NCBI GenBank assembly: GCA_027382625.1
Contig: JAJKFJ010020838.1
Location: forward strand, 47,691-111,690
Direction: 5' to 3'
DNA from: Tetmemena sp. SeJ-2015
Taxonomy: Eukaryota > Ciliophora > Spirotrichea > Sporadotrichida > Oxytrichidae
DNA: 64,000 nt
Below, in pieces: positions 48,086 through 58,614 of this stretch; within the stretch, counting starts at the first letter, position 1; every line of letters starts with the position of its first letter. The notes under the pieces were generated by a model. That model saw nothing but the letters and a program-made list of their open reading frames with translations. It was not told the DNA's origin and did no database searches. A program made the position numbers and the translations under genes.

Positions 48086-50427
48086 ATGCTAGAAGTAAGA
48101 GCCATAAAGCAATTTCATTTCTCAATTTAATATCCATTTGTAGAGAGCAATCAGAGATCAGTATTGAAGAGTGGACTGTGCGCTTTGGCTTTGGCAATTG
48201 TTGGATATGCCTCCCTTTCCTCAGCCTATTATTATTTATGACGTCAATAGCCAGACTGAACTATTTAGTATCCCATCTCTCTAAACTACCACCAACTCAC
48301 AAATACTTATAACTAACTTTCCTATATATTGCTAATCCTATCAGTGAGAGACGACAGCGAGAGAGCTTTCCTGCAAGTGACTCCCGAGCAGGAGCTCCAA
48401 TCTTCTCACCCCCAACTGAAGCAAGTGCCAGCCATTCTAGACTTCGTAGTTAAGGAAGTACTCTCCAAGGCTAAGGGAAAAGTTACTAATCAACAATAAT
48501 TTAATGATTCAAATAATGATATTAAAATATGTATTATGAATGCCATTGAGGATTACTTTTTCCCATCTGCTGAAGAAGACTATGATAAGATCTGGACAAA
48601 CATCAAGGATCTCTATTATCTATAATTAATTTTGACCAAGCTAAGGCACTCTGCTCTGACTTGATAAGTGACGAGTACGCCCATAATTTGGAACTTAGAC
48701 TCCAAGGTCTAAAGAATGAACTTCACCTCTATTCCCAGACCTCTTATGGAAGTCCCCAGAAGGGCCAGTACTTCACTAATTTACTCTCCTACATTGCAGA
48801 GAGTGAGCCTTACTTCTTCGATCAGAGAAACCCAGAGAAGACTCTCCCCTATTTCTCTCAAATGGGAACCATTCGCAGTAAACATTAGTGATCTCAAGGA
48901 AAAGATTGCTACTTACTACTCTGGTGCTGAGAAGATGTTCGACATTTATTTAAAAATGGTAATAAATGGTGAAATAAATTAAGAGTGATTTCGATTGCTA
49001 TGAAATGGAGAGAGAGCTTCATATCTCTTGAAGATCAAATGCTTGTGAGAGGCAACTCACCATACTTACATCTATAGAGATGCCAAGGACTCAAGTAGTG
49101 ATCAAACTTTCAGCTCTAACTTTGGCGATTCCCAAGTAAATGAGGCATTTGCCCAATAAATTGAGAGATTAGGGTGCAATTATTGAGCCAGAGCAAAGAA
49201 GAAAGGTAGTGGAGAGTGGACCCTATGGCCTCGGCATCGGAGGATCAGCCTTCGATGATGGCAGTCATTTCTCCAAGAGAGGATTCCCTACTCAGATCTA
49301 TCTCAACCAGAATTGATGCTCTCCAATTCAATTACGAAGGAAAGGATGGATAACTCCACGGTGGAATTAGTGGAGCGCCTCACACCATTGATCTTGGCTC
49401 AGACAAGAGAATCACCAAAGTTGAAGTGAGACAAGGCGATGCAATCGATGGTGTTGCTTTTTACGTTAATGGTGAGAATTATAGATAGAGAGTAAGCTTT
49501 ATAATGATCTAGTGCACTGAAGTTGTTCCTCCAGTTGAGGGAGCCTACCTGGCTTCATAATTAATAATGGAAAGTAAGGAAGTAACTCTATTGAATAGCT
49601 TTCTTTCATCTGGTCATTCATGGCTTGATAACTGGCTTTTGGTTATTAAATAGGCCACAAGCTTTGATTATACTGAGAGGAAAACACAGCCTCAAAATTA
49701 TAGTAATTATGCCGATAAATTTATCCCTCCCAAACTATTTATAGCAACTATCCAATTTATTTTAATTATGATGATGGGAACCATTGAACAATTAATTAAC
49801 GTAAAGATTATTGAATTGGGTGTTATTTAAATTGGCTTGGCTATGCACAGAGAGCAAGTGATAAACTATAGGGACATCTATGGCGAGGATGACAAAGACG
49901 AGGCTAGACACATTAGTGATCTAAACTTATTTCCAATAGATAGGGAATAACGAAGATCAAAAGTCTGGACTGTTCACAACTCACAGACAATATGTTATAG
50001 GCATTTGAAGCTAAATAAGCGCAATGAATCAATATGAAGCTCAGTTGAAATAATAAGCGAGATTTATTCCTTCTCATCTTCTCAGATCGTTGTTAGATCA
50101 GGCTCCAGAATTTAATGGCATAAAAAATACTATAGATTTTTGTTGATAAGAGAGCTTGCACATTCCAATAGTGCACTGGGATATAATCTATCTACATTTA
50201 TTTGGCTTACATTACTGGAAATTAAGCTATTTAACTCAAAATAGAAATAACTATCTATATTTGAAGCCCTGAAGAAAAGAACAATGAATCAATAATTTTC
50301 TAAGTTGAACACTATCCTGATGCCTTCATCTAGCTGGAAATACTTTGACTCCACTCAATATGCAGTTCCTTATGAGCCAGAGCACAAGTTTATATAAGGC
50401 AACAAATTTGTAAGATTAATTTAGTGA
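48086..50427 (+). CDS. jacalin-like lectin domain protein with signal segment
   Basis: Proposed ATG at 48086; a hydrophobic segment LCALALAIVGYASLSSA (about 48170-48220) looks like a signal peptide or anchor. A helical region follows: DDSERAFLQVTPEQELQSSH, ISDEYAHNLELRLQGLKNEL and NISDLKEKIATYYSGAEKMF. A jacalin-like domain lies at 49205-49500: GPYGLGIGGSAFDDG, RIDALQFNYEGKDGQLHGG, HTIDLGSDKRITKVEVRQGD and GVAFYVNGENY. The frame inside it is kept only if one of two tandem ATCT units (49296-49303) is lost. The C-terminal region (FDYTERKTQPQNYSNYADKF, YFDSTQYAVPYEPEHKFIQG) is not recognised and contains AT-rich breaks. TGA at 50427. Jacalin domains bind sugars, so a secreted or surface lectin is inferred. 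Confidence 0.6.
49296..49303 (+). other. tandem ATCT duplication, candidate zero-length IES
   Basis: ATCT at 49296-49299 is directly followed by ATCT at 49300-49303 inside the jacalin domain. With both copies the frame hits TGA after IYLNQN. With one copy it reads FPTQISTRIDALQFNYEG, as expected for the domain. Confidence 0.45.
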
Positions 50428-50647
50428 GAAGCAGGCTTTCGGAGCTTGCTCATTTTAAAATTTCTCTTTTTTTAATAAATGTTGAAAATCAATATCTATA
50501 GTTTATAATTGTAAGGAAATATGTTTTATTTATATAATAAAAATATTATGATAAAATATATCTCATTTTAAGAAAATCTTGTATGATTTTTATTAATTTA
50601 TTCATGGATTATGCAAAATTCAGTTTGAGAATCAAAAGTGACTTAAG

Positions 50648-51020
50648 TCAGCATTAAGTTAAGCTTAAATACTTTTCCTAAATATTCACTCTACCTTATC
50701 TCGCACATAACTTTGTCTTCTCTTCTTCCACTCTCTTACAACTACTCACTATTAAATCCTTGATAGCTTAATCATGCATCAAGTGATAGAGCAGCAGCTT
50801 CTTATAGTGTCCCTTAACTAAGTTCCAGTAAAACTCAATGCCGTTGAACTCTGGCGAGTATGGAACATTAAAAACAGGAGTGATCTTCAACTCAGCGTAT
50901 GCCTTCTTCGCTTCCTTTGAAGAGATGAAATTTTGCGAGAATTGGTATTTATTGAAATTTAAATTTTTCATAGATTTGCTTTCTTGGGAGGAACTGAGTT
51001 CTAAAACCTTTGATTGTTTA
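50648..51020 (-). mobile_element. fragment of a Tc1/mariner-IS630 (DDE_3) transposase
   Basis: Residues [40 protein letters not shown] and [20 protein letters not shown] match the end of DDE_3 transposases, where the pattern is PYSPxxNxIExxWxxxK and the Glu (GIE) is the third catalytic acid. The two upstream Asp blocks are absent, so this is a 3'-terminal fragment. It is in frame with, and directly follows, the acyl-CoA synthetase. Codon and base composition (about 40% GC) are like the host gene and unlike the surrounding AT-rich spacer. Confidence 0.7.
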
Positions 51021-53681
51021 TTTCCGTCTTAAATGATCTAGTTAGTAATTTCTCTCATTTCTACTTTCCTTACCTTTCCTGTTACTGTGAGTGGATACTC
51101 ATTCACATACATCACATACCGAGGAATTTTGAAGTGAGATATATAAAATTTGTACTTTATTGATGATTAATTTAATGAAGATATTTTGCCTTTGCAAAAT
51201 GCTTTGAGCTCTTCCAGAGTCGGAGGGGCCTTGCTTTCTTCTTTCAACTTAATCCAGACGCAAACTTCCTCACCCATGAAATCATCTTGTATTCCTATGG
51301 CTTGTACATCTGAAATTAATGGATGCTTGGTGAAGAATAAAAATAATTCTTCTATCTCTTTAGGGTATATATTTTCTCCGCCCCTGATGATTAAGTCTTT
51401 TGCCCTTCCTATTATCTTAAGGTGACCACTTGGCAAAAGCAAACCTAAATCTCCTGTTCTTAGCCATCCCTACTCATCTAAAAATGATATATTAATGCAA
51501 TTAAGAAGAATAATCTATAGTCTCTTTTGTCTTGGCATCATCTTGCCAATAACCTAGCATGGTCAGGTACCCTTTAACACAAACCTCTCCAGCTTCCCCC
51601 AATCTAACAGTCTTTCCCGTCTCTGGATTAATCAACTTCGACTACACAAATTGTGTAACTTTGCCGACAGTCATACTCTTATTTTAAAGAGAGTCTTTTA
51701 TGTCACAGATGTACATGATAGGTGAGGCCTCAGTCATTCCATAGCCAGTCGTAAACTAAGGCAGATTTAACTTTTCAACAATTCTCTTCATTAACGCTTC
51801 AGGGCATCCAGCGCCTGAGATGAATCCAGTTCGTAAACTACCGATATTGAATTTAGACTTGTGAGCTTCTAATGTATCTAGCATGCTAATGAACATAGTG
51901 GGAACTCCAAATACAATAGTTGCCTTATACTAAGAAACAGCCTCCAAGGCTTTACAAGAATCAAAGCATGCATTAGGATAAACCATAGTTGCCCCAAAAT
52001 TAAGACAGGCAAGGTTGCCTAAAACCATTCCAAAGCAATGATACAGAGGAACATTTATCACTATCTTGTCTTGGGAAGTCATGTGAAGTGAATCTCCGAA
52101 TTGAAGTGCGTTGTTAAGAATGTTAAAGTGAGAGAGAGTCGCTCCTTTGGGATATCCTGTTGTTCCAGAAGTAAATTAGATGTTAGTTGCACTTTCAAAA
52201 TCTATGAGAGATTCCCTCTCAAATAGTTACTCATCAGTTACGACTAATCCAAGTTAAAGTATGCATGACAGATTCAGAAACCCCTCTGTCTTTGTTTCAG
52301 TAATCAAAACTAAATTCTCTAGAGGTGAAATTTGGTCCTTTGCTTTTATGTTAGAAGTGGTTTCCGAAGTAATAATATGCTTCAGAATTTTAGGGAAAAT
52401 ATTTTTTTTCATTCTAATTGCCAAATTAAAATCAGTGTGGAGGGGGTTTATAAATATAATTAATCTTTGAAAGAATTACATAATTATAATTATTAAATTA
52501 GAAAGTTAAAATTCAGGACGCACACGACCGGCACTAGGCACCGGTCGCCCTTTCCCTGAAGGCTTTCTGGTTTGGTAATCCATTGGCTGGTGGGTGAGTG
52601 CTTAAAAGAGGCAAGGGATGATGGCAGCCGAAGCCCTGGGAAGGTGGTTGAGCTGCTCACTGGAAAGAGATAATCAAAGGTGAGTGGTTCCCACTCACCC
52701 TCCTAATCCTGTTCGGCGTGGAGGGACGAGATCTATGGGCAAACACTCAGTCATGCAGCTGGACAGCGAAGCCAGACGCTACGGAGCAGCGACTTGTTCT
52801 CGGTCCGAAGCTACCGGATTTTTTTTCTCCTTTTAGGTTTTTTTGGATGGTCTGCAGAAGCCGGGGGCTTCTGCTCAGAGTGTGAGGTGGCGGGGGTGCC
52901 ACGTGTTTAATATCCCTATTCGGCTGGTAGGTTTGTGTGCTTCAGATAAGTGCGTCACAGCAATATCATTGACGTCACGGCATATCTTATTTATGCCGGG
53001 GGCCCTTTAATTCCCTTAATTATTATTATAACATAATTATAGAGAAAATTAAAAATAAAGGCACCCGTAAATTATTTATAGAATAATAGTTATCCTTTAA
53101 TAAATAAAGGTTTTGATTTATAAAGTCTAAATTCTATTAATATGCTTCATAATTCCTTTTTATTAATAAAAAAACACAATCATTTTGCTTATAAATTTCA
53201 TAGAGTATTGGGAACCATTTCCCTTACTATTTATACGTAATCCGAATCCTTGTGTCTTTCAGCTAAAATGAGAGTCTTAATGCCAACCTTGCTGATACAA
53301 TACTCTAATTCACTTTTAGTGAAAGCAGGATTCACATTTACTAAAATCAAGTCTGCTCTTGCAGCTGCAAACTAAACAAGAGTCCATTTTAAATAAGCTA
53401 ATTTATTTTTATTCGTAACAGTTAGGAGAGTAGATTCCTAGCCTGTCTCCTCTTTTCAAATTCATGGCGATAAATCCTTTAGCAAGCTGAGTGACTTTTC
53501 TATCCAATTCCTAGTAAGTAAGTGCTACATTTTAGTGATGTGAGATGACAGCGATGTTGTCTGGATATATCTGAGTTATCTCTCTAAGTCTTAGAGATAT
53601 GTGCGAAGTAATCAATGGGCTTTTCCCTGGGCCATGAGTATAGGAAAAGGGAATAAGATTTTGCTTTAGAGATGATTGCAT
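50648..53681 (-). CDS. acyl-CoA synthetase (ACSF2-like) running in frame into a transposase C-terminus
   Basis: ATG at 53681 ([20 protein letters not shown]). AMP-binding family motifs: [40 protein letters not shown] (ATP-binding P-loop, about 52150), [34 protein letters not shown] (about 51730), [29 protein letters not shown] and the C-terminal [13 protein letters not shown]. Best match is ACSF2, a mitochondrial medium-chain acyl-CoA synthetase: it activates fatty acids with ATP and CoA. Two IESs (51137-51184, 52356-53206) and short introns interrupt it. Instead of stopping after the A10-type lysine motif, the frame continues about 130 codons, containing [20 protein letters not shown] (50830-50890), the C-terminal catalytic block of Tc1/mariner-IS630 (DDE_3) transposases. 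TGA at 50648. Synthetase assignment is strong; whether the tail is expressed is unknown. Confidence 0.85.
51137..51184 (+). other. IES with AGATAT pointer in the acyl-CoA synthetase gene
   Basis: AGATAT (ATATCT on the coding strand) at 51137-51142 and 51179-51184. Removing 42 bp joins AFCKGKIS to [17 protein letters not shown], restoring the conserved [13 protein letters not shown] stretch of the family. The unexcised frame is open but inserts 14 residues not seen in the family. Confidence 0.8.
52356..53206 (+). other. 850-bp IES with nested insert
   Basis: The synthetase reads [15 protein letters not shown] up to about 53204 and resumes at [18 protein letters not shown] from about 52356. 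Both ends carry AGT (52356-52358, 53204-53206; ACT on the coding strand), and joining there is in frame and matches family spacing. The about 848 bp between are AT-rich at both sides and hold a GC-rich island in the middle. A 3-bp pointer is short, so the exact ends are provisional. Confidence 0.6.
52478..53041. mobile_element. GC-rich structured insert flanked by 11-bp direct repeats
   Basis: ACATAATTATA occurs at 52478-52488 and 53031-53041. Between them lies a GC-rich block (52516-53005) in very AT-rich surroundings. It has several near-perfect hairpins: 52526-52546 (GACCGG/CCGGTC), 52679-52699 (9-bp stem GGTGAGTGG/CCACTCACC, 3-nt loop), 52854-52874 (9-bp stem GCAGAAGCC/GGCTTCTGC, 3-nt loop) and 52887-52902 (GTGGC/GCCAC). 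T8 at 52819-52826 and T7 at 52838-52844 could stop Pol III on the plus strand, giving an RNA of about 300 nt. I see no protein frame and no match to SRP, RNase P, snRNA, group I or group II cores. It could be a retroposed structured RNA or the end of a LINE-like element. Confidence 0.55.
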
Positions 53682-53841
53682 GAGGTTTTGACTATTTCAA
53701 ATATTAAATGTAATGACAAGGAATGAGGTAGACTTTTAATCATCAAAACACGTATATTTAGTAATCTACTTACTAAAGACTGAATCCTATATTGAAAGTT
53801 ATATAGAAAATGAACTTAAATTTTATTATTTAAATTAAGAA

Positions 53842-55291
53842 ATGAAAGATAGCAGCAGCAGTAGTGTTTCATTCTGTTAAAGTAAAATTATTAAGAATCA
53901 TATTCTTAAAGTAAAATTAATCCTAAACTCTTTTAAAGTTTTAAGTCCATTAAATTCATGTTTTAATAATAACTTTAGTTAAATTTAACAACGATTAAAT
54001 TCATCAATATTTAGCCATTCAGATACTGGCAGGAAGAGCTGTTGGATACATATGCATAGCTGTATTCTTTGCAATAACGAATATATTGTTGGTTGAATTC
54101 ATAAGTCTATATATTTTGCAGGCTGCTTTAATTTCAAGTCATCCAATAATTGAAGGGGTAAATAAATTTGTGTCTAAGACTTTGTAGATTCGTGTAATTC
54201 TTGGCTTCTATTTGCTTATAAGAATAGTGGTCCTCTACTTAGTAGTTTTACTCAAGCAGCCTATAACCCCTCAATACTTAAGAAAGCAAAAACTAAGTTA
54301 TGAAAGAATTAGAGATCTGTATATTAAAAAATTCCAACATTAGTTAAGAGAAGATGATTTACAAGCAATTCAAAGATTACAGTCACATTCTGGAAATTTA
54401 CATCGTATGATATAGGAAATGCCTTTCAACTTTGAAAAAATATGCGATATTTGCGAAGGGATAAAGCCTTTGAGATCGAGACACTGTATTTACTGCAGTA
54501 TCTGTACTCTGAGGAATGATCACCACTGCTTTTGGATTGGGAAATGTATTTCACTGCACAATCAGAGATACTTTATCTAGCTGCTTTTTCATTTGACTAT
54601 TGCTTAACTCTATATCATCGCTCTAGTTTATGAAATATCTTTGTTTCCTCAACTTGATTACCAACTCTTTGGAGGGCACAATATATGGATCTTAGCGTTC
54701 ACAATCAAACTAAAAATAATAAGATCAGTTTTCTATTCTTTGCCTCTTAATTCATAGTGCAAATATGGAGCCTAGCTGAAGATTAGAGCTCTGTCACTTT
54801 ACTCAAATTTCAATCAGAGAGAGATAATCAAAGTTGTTTGTTTAGAAGTTTAGAGCTCAGATCTAAGCTACTGCTTCATTAAAATATTTATAATGCTGGT
54901 TTTTGGAACACGTAGTTACTTCTAGGCACTTCTGTTTCCTTTACTGCATGTGTTGCCAGTCAATCAATTAAAAATCCTTATTTGAAATTTCTCATTTGTT
55001 ATTTTATTTTGTAAATGGACTTGAATACGAATATCAAAGCAGTTTAAGTTTCTAAAATTAGAGCACAGAGAAAGATTGATTAAGAATCAAGAGAATTTAT
55101 TTAACATTTCTCACCTAATTAAAGGAATTTATCCTTAAAATTTTGATTAATTTTGTCAAATTAATTAAATTAAGAGTTAGCAAAATATATCTAGTAAATA
55201 TGTCATGATATCTTTAAAGCCTTAAATAGTCCTCAATCTCAAACTAAATTGTTCAATTGCTATTTTTTAAATAATGAATCCCTCTATTTGA
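53842..55291 (+). CDS. DHHC palmitoyltransferase
   Basis: Probable ATG at 53842 (MKDSSSSSVSFCQ), with a frame change before the first clear block QYLAIQILAGRAVGYICIAV (about 54005). Two membrane helices follow, then EKICDICEGIKPLRSRHCIY, CSICTLRNDHHCFWIGKCIS and LHNQRYFIQLLFHLTIAQLY. This is the zinc-binding cysteine-rich domain with intact DHHC (54520-54531). The usual Pro after DHHC is Phe. More helices follow to about 54950. A 26-nt and a 32-nt intron lead to HRERLIKNQENLFNISHL and a TGA at 55291. Such enzymes attach palmitate to cysteines of membrane proteins. Base composition is much more AT-rich than in genes left of 53 kb, but the ORF is well kept. Confidence 0.75.
53877..53919 (+). 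repeat. 14-bp direct repeat, possible IES near the DHHC start
   Basis: TTAAAGTAAAATTA at 53877-53890 and 53906-53919, period 29 bp. It could be a pointer pair, but excision alone does not bring the proposed start into frame with the DHHC body, so this is unproven. Confidence 0.35.
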
Positions 55292-56055
55292 AGGTAAGAA
55301 GAATATAAAATAAATAGACAATAGTGCTTATCTATAACTTATAGATTTTATAATCTGAGTCTTTATTAAGCAAAAGATTAGATCAAAGAATCCTGATTTT
55401 AATACACTCAGTTATAAGAAGAAGGAAGTATTCTTAATTAACTATTTTGATAATATCTTTGTATGTAATCTATACTGGCACGTGTTTATTTTTCTCAATA
55501 ATAAGCACTTTTAAATAATTCAATAGTTATACATTTTAATTACTCTTTTATTCTGAGTTTAAAATTAATATCATAATTAATTAAAATATCTGTAAATTTG
55601 CTTTTATCTAAATTCTATTCAAATATTAAACTATTTGGACTCTATATAGCTATGAATAGAGATTTTTCAAATAATTTAAAACATTCAAAGACTAAATATG
55701 CTTGCTTCTAATTTATCTTTCATAGCATATTAATTAAAAATATTTTATTTCTTAACCTTAAAATATTTGACCCTGATTTATATATAAAAATATAATTAAT
55801 ATTTTAATCTTTTTTTATATCTACAAGGGCAAAAATAAAATTCAAAATTATTTCAAAATATGTCTGATTAAATATCCACTTTTAAATGAACCTCAAAACC
55901 CAAAGTTAAAAGCAAATTTATAAATTTAAAATTTAATAATCCTTAAAATGCAAACCAGAAAAGCGGCATATAATTAATTAGTAATTCACTGTTTTTAATC
56001 ATATGCTAAAGCCATGAAAAAGATAAAACTTAATAAATAATTTATGAATTTAAAG
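55292..56055 (+). other. AT-rich spacer
   Basis: About 760 bp, very AT-rich. Open frames exist only because TGA is rare in AT-rich DNA; none looks protein-like. No repeat or RNA gene seen. Confidence 0.45.
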
Positions 56056-58510
56056 ATGGAATTGAAGCAATAGTGTCTCAGCAGTGGAGTATGGCTTATT
56101 GCACTGGCCTATCTCTCTCCCTATTAACTTATCTCGATGACATAACTATCCAAAAAGTTCAAGCATAAGATTTAAAAGTCCTTCAAGCTTTTGATACTTT
56201 CAGAAAATGGAAATATTCCTCTAATCAAATTAGTTATTGATTTCGACTAGAAATTTGTTAATAACCTAGTCTCATTTACAAACTTATTATTTACGAAATG
56301 AAGAATTTTTTATAACTATTGGCTTTTGAAATTTAGACCTTAATAGGATTTAGGTTTCTATCTTGCGATTACATCAAGCATTTCATTAAGTTTGTGAATT
56401 ATCTAAGATTTGGGATGAGCAAGTACTTTTCGTAAGGATTTCAAAACCATTTTTTGATTATTTCAAATGTCAGCTATTCACAATATAAAATATAACTCAT
56501 TACAATAAATTTGCAATTATCACTTAAAAATGAAATTGAGTGCATTTTTGCAACCTCTATATCACTTATCATTAAATAAATTTTCTTTTGCCTTATCCCC
56601 TTATCATTTTTGTATTTTTATTAATTTATATTTTAAGTTGGGTCTAATTTAAATTACCCACCTCCTGTGGAAGACCAAGATAGCCTAGACAAGCTATTTT
56701 CGAAACTTACTTAATCTCTCTATGAAGTTCATTATTTTTCATTTGAGAGCAGAAACTGCTTAGCTAAATGTGTTTGGACATGTTTATTATAGAAGGAAAT
56801 TAAATTAAAGTCGGTGATTGGTTAAAATAATAAATGGAGAGTTGCAACTTATTGACTGTTGAAATGGCTTAAACACCCCTTAATCTGTAGCTTGCTCGAA
56901 AAGCCAATAAAAATTAATATGAGTTTCTTCTTTGATCATCTCAACAGCGCCTCTCTGGAGCGAGAAATGTTATGTGTACTCTTCATCATCTTCAATTTCA
57001 TTTCATTAAAACTTATACCGCTTATAACTCTTTATTGAGCGCTCCCAGATAAAAGTTGCAAGGATGAAAATTTCTTAGAATTTCATGCTGGATCGAATGG
57101 TCTAATAATTATTTAAATTGGACACACTTAAATTGTCATTTAGTTCCATTTTAATTTAATAATTAATTTAATTATCTTTTTATTAAATTCTCATCTATAA
57201 TCTGCAAAGGAAGTAATCAAAAAGATCTCAGATGATATAAATACTGAGCTTTCAGAGTTAGCCAAAAGGTTAAGACATCTTAGCCCCAACTAGTTTGGTG
57301 TTAGACTCCTCTCCAATTTTAGGACATAATAACCTCAAATCAAATTTATTGAGAGATTTGTCAAAGAGTGTCTCAGGAATTAGATTGAAATGAGCACTCT
57401 ATTTTTATTAAGGAATGAAGGAAGGCATAAATAAAACACGATCATAGTAGATGTAACGGCGCCCAGTAAACTTGTCAGCTCATAACAAAGTTTATAAGTT
57501 CTGTCGCTCTTATTGAATGGAAGAGAGAGCATTCCATTAGGTAGTTCACGTCTGACTACTCATCAGCTCTCACTATCAGTATATCTAAATCTGACGGGCC
57601 TGGGTGCAAAGACTCTCGTCCAGTGTTGATTGGACTTGGCTAAAAATATCGCATCAGGCTTATCAAATTGACTAGACCAGAATGACTCCTTAGTGTTGCA
57701 CAATTATGAGTAGTGCATACATCAGTAGTCAGGCCCCACATGCACACCTTCGGAGGCTGTGTCTTCCGAGTCCTCCTGCAACAAACTCTAGCACCTAACC
57801 CTCACTTTCCCTTGAGGATTTCAACCACATCCATTGTTCCTTGTTAAAGTCTCATTACTCTTTCAATTGGAAGTCACTTATCAAGGACCAACAGCTAAAC
57901 TTGGAAGGTAGTACAGATTCTCTTCCGGCTTTGAAGTTTCGTCTCTCTTTCCACGCACCTCTCTATTTAACACACTACATCACTTACCACTGATTACTAA
58001 AATAGATCTCCTTATGGGAATAAGTGCATTGAAGTAGGGGATATTTGAATATTAGCCGGCTAATCTTCCTATCCCAGCAGACTTTGGTGAAAATTTTCAA
58101 AATTTTTATTTAAAAAATGTTAAAATATTTTTTGATGGTTACAATTAAGGAGATCAAAAGAGTAGTCTATTGTTTGCGAGCTATTTTGCAAAAGAATTAA
58201 TTTTAGAGAGACCCTTCACGAATTTAATTCATTAAATTTTTTAGATGAATTTATTTTTGTAGGAATTTAATATTAAAAGTGAATTCGGCAAAAATGGCTT
58301 AAATCTGAAAATTTTAAGTTCAATTTTTCAAGTAATCTCAAATTTAAGAATCAATAAGGAGGCCTAATCGTTTTCAATTTACTTGGCATTTATTTTTCAG
58401 TGGAATTAAAATACTTAAAAAGTGTCAAATATTTCAGTTTTCTATTCCAATCATATAATAAAATTTGTAAAAGAATAATATCTCTTTGTGTTAAAATAAT
58501 AGGCTCAGAA
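56056..58510 (+). CDS. uncharacterised coding region with several exons
   Basis: Plus-strand blocks that read as protein: MELKQQCLSSGVWLIALAYL with SPYQLISMTQLSKKFKHKI (56056-56160, faintly F-box-like), VEDQDSLDKLFSKLTQSLYE (about 56660), DDINTELSELAKRLRHLSPN (about 57240), KFIERFVKECLRNQIEMSTL (about 57345-57410), RESIPLGSSRLTTHQLSLS (about 57525-57580) and, after a proposed 36-nt intron near 57620-57655, SLSLEDFNHIHCSLLKSHYS (about 57805) to FHAPLYLTHYITYH. A further open block, ISALKQGIFEYQPANLPIPA (about 58020-58080), continues into AT-rich DNA. GC content rises between 57420 and 58020. I do not recognise a family, and gene limits, frame joins and unity are uncertain. It may be a germline-limited gene. 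Confidence 0.4.
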
Positions 58511-58614
58511 ATAATATTTTATAAATTTTGGAACTTTATTTAACCTAATTTATAATAATTTAAACAGAGATAATGTAATAATCTAAAATCTTTCAATGAG
58601 TTTGATTAACTAAT

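Noticed and set aside
157..50000. Interpreting the many in-frame TAA/TAG codons as pseudogene damage
   Set aside because: They fall where glutamine fits, only TGA terminates conserved C-termini, and a tRNA with a CUA anticodon is present.
52516..53005. GC-rich block as SRP RNA, RNase P RNA, U3, telomerase RNA or a self-splicing intron
   Set aside because: Diagnostic core motifs of these RNAs were looked for by eye and not found; only generic hairpins are present.
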